Source: Chlorobiaceae bacterium (GTDB lineage: Bacteria > Bacteroidota > Ignavibacteria > Ignavibacteriales > Ignavibacteriaceae). From it: DNA of 47,829 nucleotides. Positions 45,700 through 47,829 of this stretch are shown one piece after another. Each line of letters opens with the position of its first letter. Position 1 is the first letter of the stretch. The notes under the pieces are model-generated. The model ran no database searches. It was not told the origin of the DNA and saw only the letters and a list, made by a program, of their open reading frames with translations. The stretch covers positions 1 to 47,829 of the forward strand of contig PNNF01000018.1 in assembly GCA_013824085.1 (NCBI GenBank). The letters are read 5' to 3'. Both the position numbers and the translations under genes were made by a program.

Positions 45700-45708
45700 A
45701 AAACCACC

Positions 45709-45794
45709 GCCGTGGAGAGGGCATAACCACGGCAGTATGTGTGTGCTTCTATAAGGAGGGTGTGTTGACAACAGATTTACTGTTGTCAGTTTAA
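45709..45794 (+). ncRNA. candidate structured RNA element between aroB and nadA
   Basis: Two perfect hairpins are visible. GCCGTGG (45709-45715) pairs with CCACGGC (45727-45733) across an 11-base loop, and TGACAACAG (45766-45774) pairs with CTGTTGTCA (45780-45788) across a five-base loop. Between them is AAGGAGGG (45753-45760), followed by a 10-codon frame starting GTG at 45762 and ending TAA at 45794, whose codons overlap the second hairpin. The stretch is clearly more GC-rich than its surroundings. It could be a leader peptide/attenuator, a small RNA, or a weak terminator for aroB. No known class is recognised. Confidence 0.4.
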
Positions 45795-45864
45795 TTTAGC
45801 AAATCTTATGCCGAGTTAATTAGACGTTTTTATTGCATTTTTGAAAGAATTGTAAGACTAAAAA

Positions 45865-45879
45865 TAACAATCATTATCA
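45865..45879. promoter_or_regulatory. candidate Fur-family (7-1-7) box upstream of nadA
   Basis: TAACAATCATTATCA matches the 7-1-7 consensus TGATAATnATTATCA of Fur-family regulators at 12 of 14 defined bases. It lies about 60 bases before the nadA ATG. A weaker match, TGAGAATCAATAAAC, begins at 45913. NadA carries a [4Fe-4S] cluster, so iron- or peroxide-responsive control is reasonable but not shown; AT-rich DNA raises the chance of a random match. Confidence 0.3.
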
Positions 45880-45939
45880 TTCTTTAGAATTTTGTATAAA
45901 TTTTATCAATAATGAGAATCAATAAACTGAAAATAAAAA

Positions 45940-46887
45940 ATGTTAAGAAATAATAGATATGAAACTAAGATTAACTTCGAAGAAGAAATCTTAAAATTAA
46001 AAAAAGAGTTAAACGCTGTAATCCTTGTTCATTATTATCAAGAAGGAAATATTCAGGATATCGGCGATTTCATTGGAGATAGTTTAGAATTGGCGCGAAG
46101 AGCAAAAACAACTGACGCGGATGTTATCGTTTTTGCTGGAGTTCATTTTATGGCCGAGACTGCAAAAATTCTAAACCCGAATAAAAAAATTATCATTCCT
46201 GATCTAAATGCAGGTTGTTCTTTGTCGGATAGTTGTCCTCCAAATCTTTTTAGAGAATTTAGAAAAAAAAATCCAAATCATCTCGCAATTACGTACATCA
46301 ATTGTTCTGCTGCTGTAAAGGCAATGAGTGATATTATCTGCACATCAAGCAATGCAGAAAAAATTATTAATCAAATTCCACTTCATCAACCAATACTTTT
46401 TTCGCCTGATAGAAATCTTGGAAAATATTTAGCGAAGAAGACAGGGCGTGAAATGTTGCTTTGGAATGGGACTTGCATTGTTCACGAAGCATTTAGCGAA
46501 AAAAAAATATTCAAATTAAAAAATGAATTTCCCGACGCGAAGTTAATTGCTCATCCTGAATGTGAAGAAAACATTTTATCTTTAGCCGATTACATTGGCT
46601 CTACAAGTAAACTCTTAAATTTTGTTAAAGAAGATTCGAGTAGAAAATATATTGTTGTCACAGAAGCAGGAATAATTCATCAAATGGAAAAAGCTGAGCC
46701 AACAAAAATGTTTATCCCAGCGCCGTCAGATAAGAGCTGTGAATGTAATAATTGCCCACACATGAAATTAAACACACTTGAAAAATTATATTTGTGTATG
46801 AAGAATCTTTCACCCGAAATTATTTTGAGTGACGAGATAATTGCAAAAGCATTAGTCCCAATTGAAAAAATGCTTGCGATGAGTTAA
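45940..46887 (+). CDS. nadA: quinolinate synthase
   Basis: The 315-residue [4Fe-4S] enzyme condenses iminoaspartate with dihydroxyacetone phosphate to quinolinate in NAD synthesis. [21 protein letters not shown], the first cluster Cys in LNAGCSLSD (C93), C208 in [10 protein letters not shown] and C272 in [15 protein letters not shown] are present. The protein is the short (NadA type without N-terminal extension) form. nadB and nadC are not in the window. It follows the structured intergenic region and a possible Fur-type box, and its stop overlaps the convergent sensor-kinase stop by four bases. Confidence 0.95.
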   Translation: MLRNNRYETKINFEEEILKLKKELNAVILVHYYQEGNIQDIGDFIGDSLELARRAKTTDADVIVFAGVHFMAETAKILNPNKKIIIPDLNAGCSLSDSCPPNLFREFRKKNPNHLAITYINCSAAVKAMSDIICTSSNAEKIINQIPLHQPILFSPDRNLGKYLAKKTGREMLLWNGTCIVHEAFSEKKIFKLKNEFPDAKLIAHPECEENILSLADYIGSTSKLLNFVKEDSSRKYIVVTEAGIIHQMEKAEPTKMFIPAPSDKSCECNNCPHMKLNTLEKLYLCMKNLSPEIILSDEIIAKALVPIEKMLAMS

Positions 46888-47829
46888 ACTTTTTTCAACA
46901 CAATTTTAAAAGTTGTTCCTTCATTAATTACAGAAGACTTTACGAAAATTTTTCCGTTGTGATAATCTTCAATAATTCTTTTTGATAAACTCAAGCCCAA
47001 ACCCCATCCTCTTCGTTTAGTGCTATAACCGGGTCTGAAAACATCTTTTCGTCTTTTGCCATCGATTCCTTTTCCATTATCAGTAACTTCAATTTCGATG
47101 TTAGATTTTTCAGCTTTCACAGTAATATCAATTTTCCCTTTTCCATTTTCGATTGCGTCGAGTGAGTTCTTAATTAAATTTTCTATTACCCATTCAAATA
47201 ATTCGCAATTAACTCGTGTAAGTAGATTGTCCTGACCCGATAAATTTATTTCAACTTTTTTCCCTGATTGCGGCAATCTACGTTTATAATATTCAACTAC
47301 TTTACTAAGTTTATGAAAAACATTTTCAATTTTCAATTCGGGCTTTGAACCAATTTTAGAAAAGCGATAAGTAATTTTATTCAACTTCTCAACATCATTC
47401 TCGATTTCTTCAGCAGTATCAAGCACTTTGTCGGGGTCGCGGTAATTCATTTTTAAAATTTCAACCCAACCCATCAAACTTGAAATTGGTGTTCCAAACT
47501 GATGAGCAATTTCTTTTGCCATTCCGACCCAAATATTTCCTTGTTCACTTTTCTTTATTTGAGAAAATCCGATGTAGCCAATCAAAACAAAGATAGAAGC
47601 GATTAAGAGCTGTAGATATGGATAATACTTGAGTTGGTTGATTAGATCCGAATCACCAAAATGTATTTTCGTTAATATTAGTGTGTCTTGATCAGCAATA
47701 AATTTTACTAAGATTGGATTATTTGTTTCATCCATCTCAGCAATTTTTTCATTAAAAAACTTTTCGAGTTCGGGGCGAGATAAATTTGTATCATACTTAA
47801 TATTTCTAATGTCCGATTTGCTATCAAAA
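46884..47829 (-). CDS. sensor histidine kinase (5'-partial)
   Basis: The frame stays open to the right edge, so the N-terminus is outside the window; the first in-window ATG would be at 47735. The visible 314 residues hold a short extracytoplasmic tail, one membrane segment ([15 protein letters not shown]), a HisKA with [18 protein letters not shown] as the phospho-acceptor motif, and a complete HATPase: [17 protein letters not shown] and [18 protein letters not shown] in place of HELRTP is seen in some kinases of this phylum. No adjacent response regulator is visible. The input signal is unknown. Confidence 0.9.
   Translation of the reverse strand, partial: FDSKSDIRNIKYDTNLSRPELEKFFNEKIAEMDETNNPILVKFIADQDTLILTKIHFGDSDLINQLKYYPYLQLLIASIFVLIGYIGFSQIKKSEQGNIWVGMAKEIAHQFGTPISSLMGWVEILKMNYRDPDKVLDTAEEIENDVEKLNKITYRFSKIGSKPELKIENVFHKLSKVVEYYKRRLPQSGKKVEINLSGQDNLLTRVNCELFEWVIENLIKNSLDAIENGKGKIDITVKAEKSNIEIEVTDNGKGIDGKRRKDVFRPGYSTKRRGWGLGLSLSKRIIEDYHNGKIFVKSSVINEGTTFKIVLKKV

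Noticed and set aside
45709-45733. First hairpin as the aroB terminator
   Set aside because: It is not followed by a T-run; if there is a terminator it would be the second hairpin, which has only a weak T-rich tail.
1-47829. Mobile elements, CRISPR arrays, rRNA or tRNA genes
   Set aside because: I saw no transposase, integrase, spaced identical repeats or tRNA cloverleaf in the gaps, which are mostly very short.

Overview
This window looks like a chromosomal segment from an AT-rich, Gram-negative bacterium of the Bacteroidota/Chlorobiota/Ignavibacteriota group, most probably an ignavibacterium-like lineage. The evidence is Kdo synthesis and Lpt lipopolysaccharide-export genes, an OstA-type LptA, a C-terminal-Phe outer-membrane barrel, menaquinone genes, a multihaem c-type cytochrome, many overlapping genes with weak Shine-Dalgarno sites, and a TAnnTTTG-type promoter candidate. 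The taxon is inferred from gene content only. I see no phage, insertion sequence, CRISPR array, rRNA or tRNA. The window is nearly fully coding, with 47 genes, two of them cut by the edges.

Layout. 1-1367: the end of a nonahaem-type cytochrome and a MarR regulator. 1389-8130 (minus): an envelope-flavoured run read right to left, with an FnIII-like secreted protein, a SpoIID/LytB lipoprotein, Maf, a flippase-like membrane protein, YtxH, a DUF948-like protein, an EF-G paralogue, a hairpin terminator and a HIT hydrolase. 8356-13831 (plus): a triple-receiver protein built on a degenerate histidine-kinase core, then gltX and glnS. 13921-17074: menF-menD. 17064-18242 (minus): a DUF5009 membrane acyltransferase. 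18558-21510: an OmpR-type regulator, its sensor kinase and prmA. 21513-25363 (minus): an amidohydrolase, a GT9 glycosyltransferase and mazG. 25441-33227 (plus): ridA, a membrane acyltransferase, ruvB, kdsA, an unknown gene, kdsD, lptC, an lptA-like gene and lptB. 33334-40493: phnD-phnC-phnE-pstS-pstC-pstA-pstB-phoU. 40496-41077 (minus): a TetR regulator. 41197-45699: a PpiD-like chaperone, a terminator, an outer-membrane barrel, aroK and aroB. 45700-45939: a structured intergenic element. 45940-46887: nadA. 46884-47829 (minus): a sensor kinase cut by the right edge.

How the genes work together. Three blocks are coherent. The Kdo/Lpt block makes Kdo precursors and exports lipopolysaccharide. 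The eight-gene phosphorus block joins a phosphonate/phosphate-type ABC importer (PhnDCE) to the high-affinity phosphate importer (PstSCAB) and PhoU. It sits behind four TTAACA-like direct repeats spaced exactly 11 bases apart, the layout of PhoP/PhoB binding sites. The SpoIID-Maf-flippase block suggests cell-wall remodelling.

The most unusual items are the Pho-type repeat array with its merged importer operon; the triple-receiver protein, whose phospho-acceptor His and all ATP-binding signatures are replaced; the unknown gene wedged between kdsA and kdsD; and a GC-richer two-hairpin element with a strong Shine-Dalgarno and 10-codon reading frame between aroB and nadA. I found no self-evidently new multi-gene defence or metabolic system.
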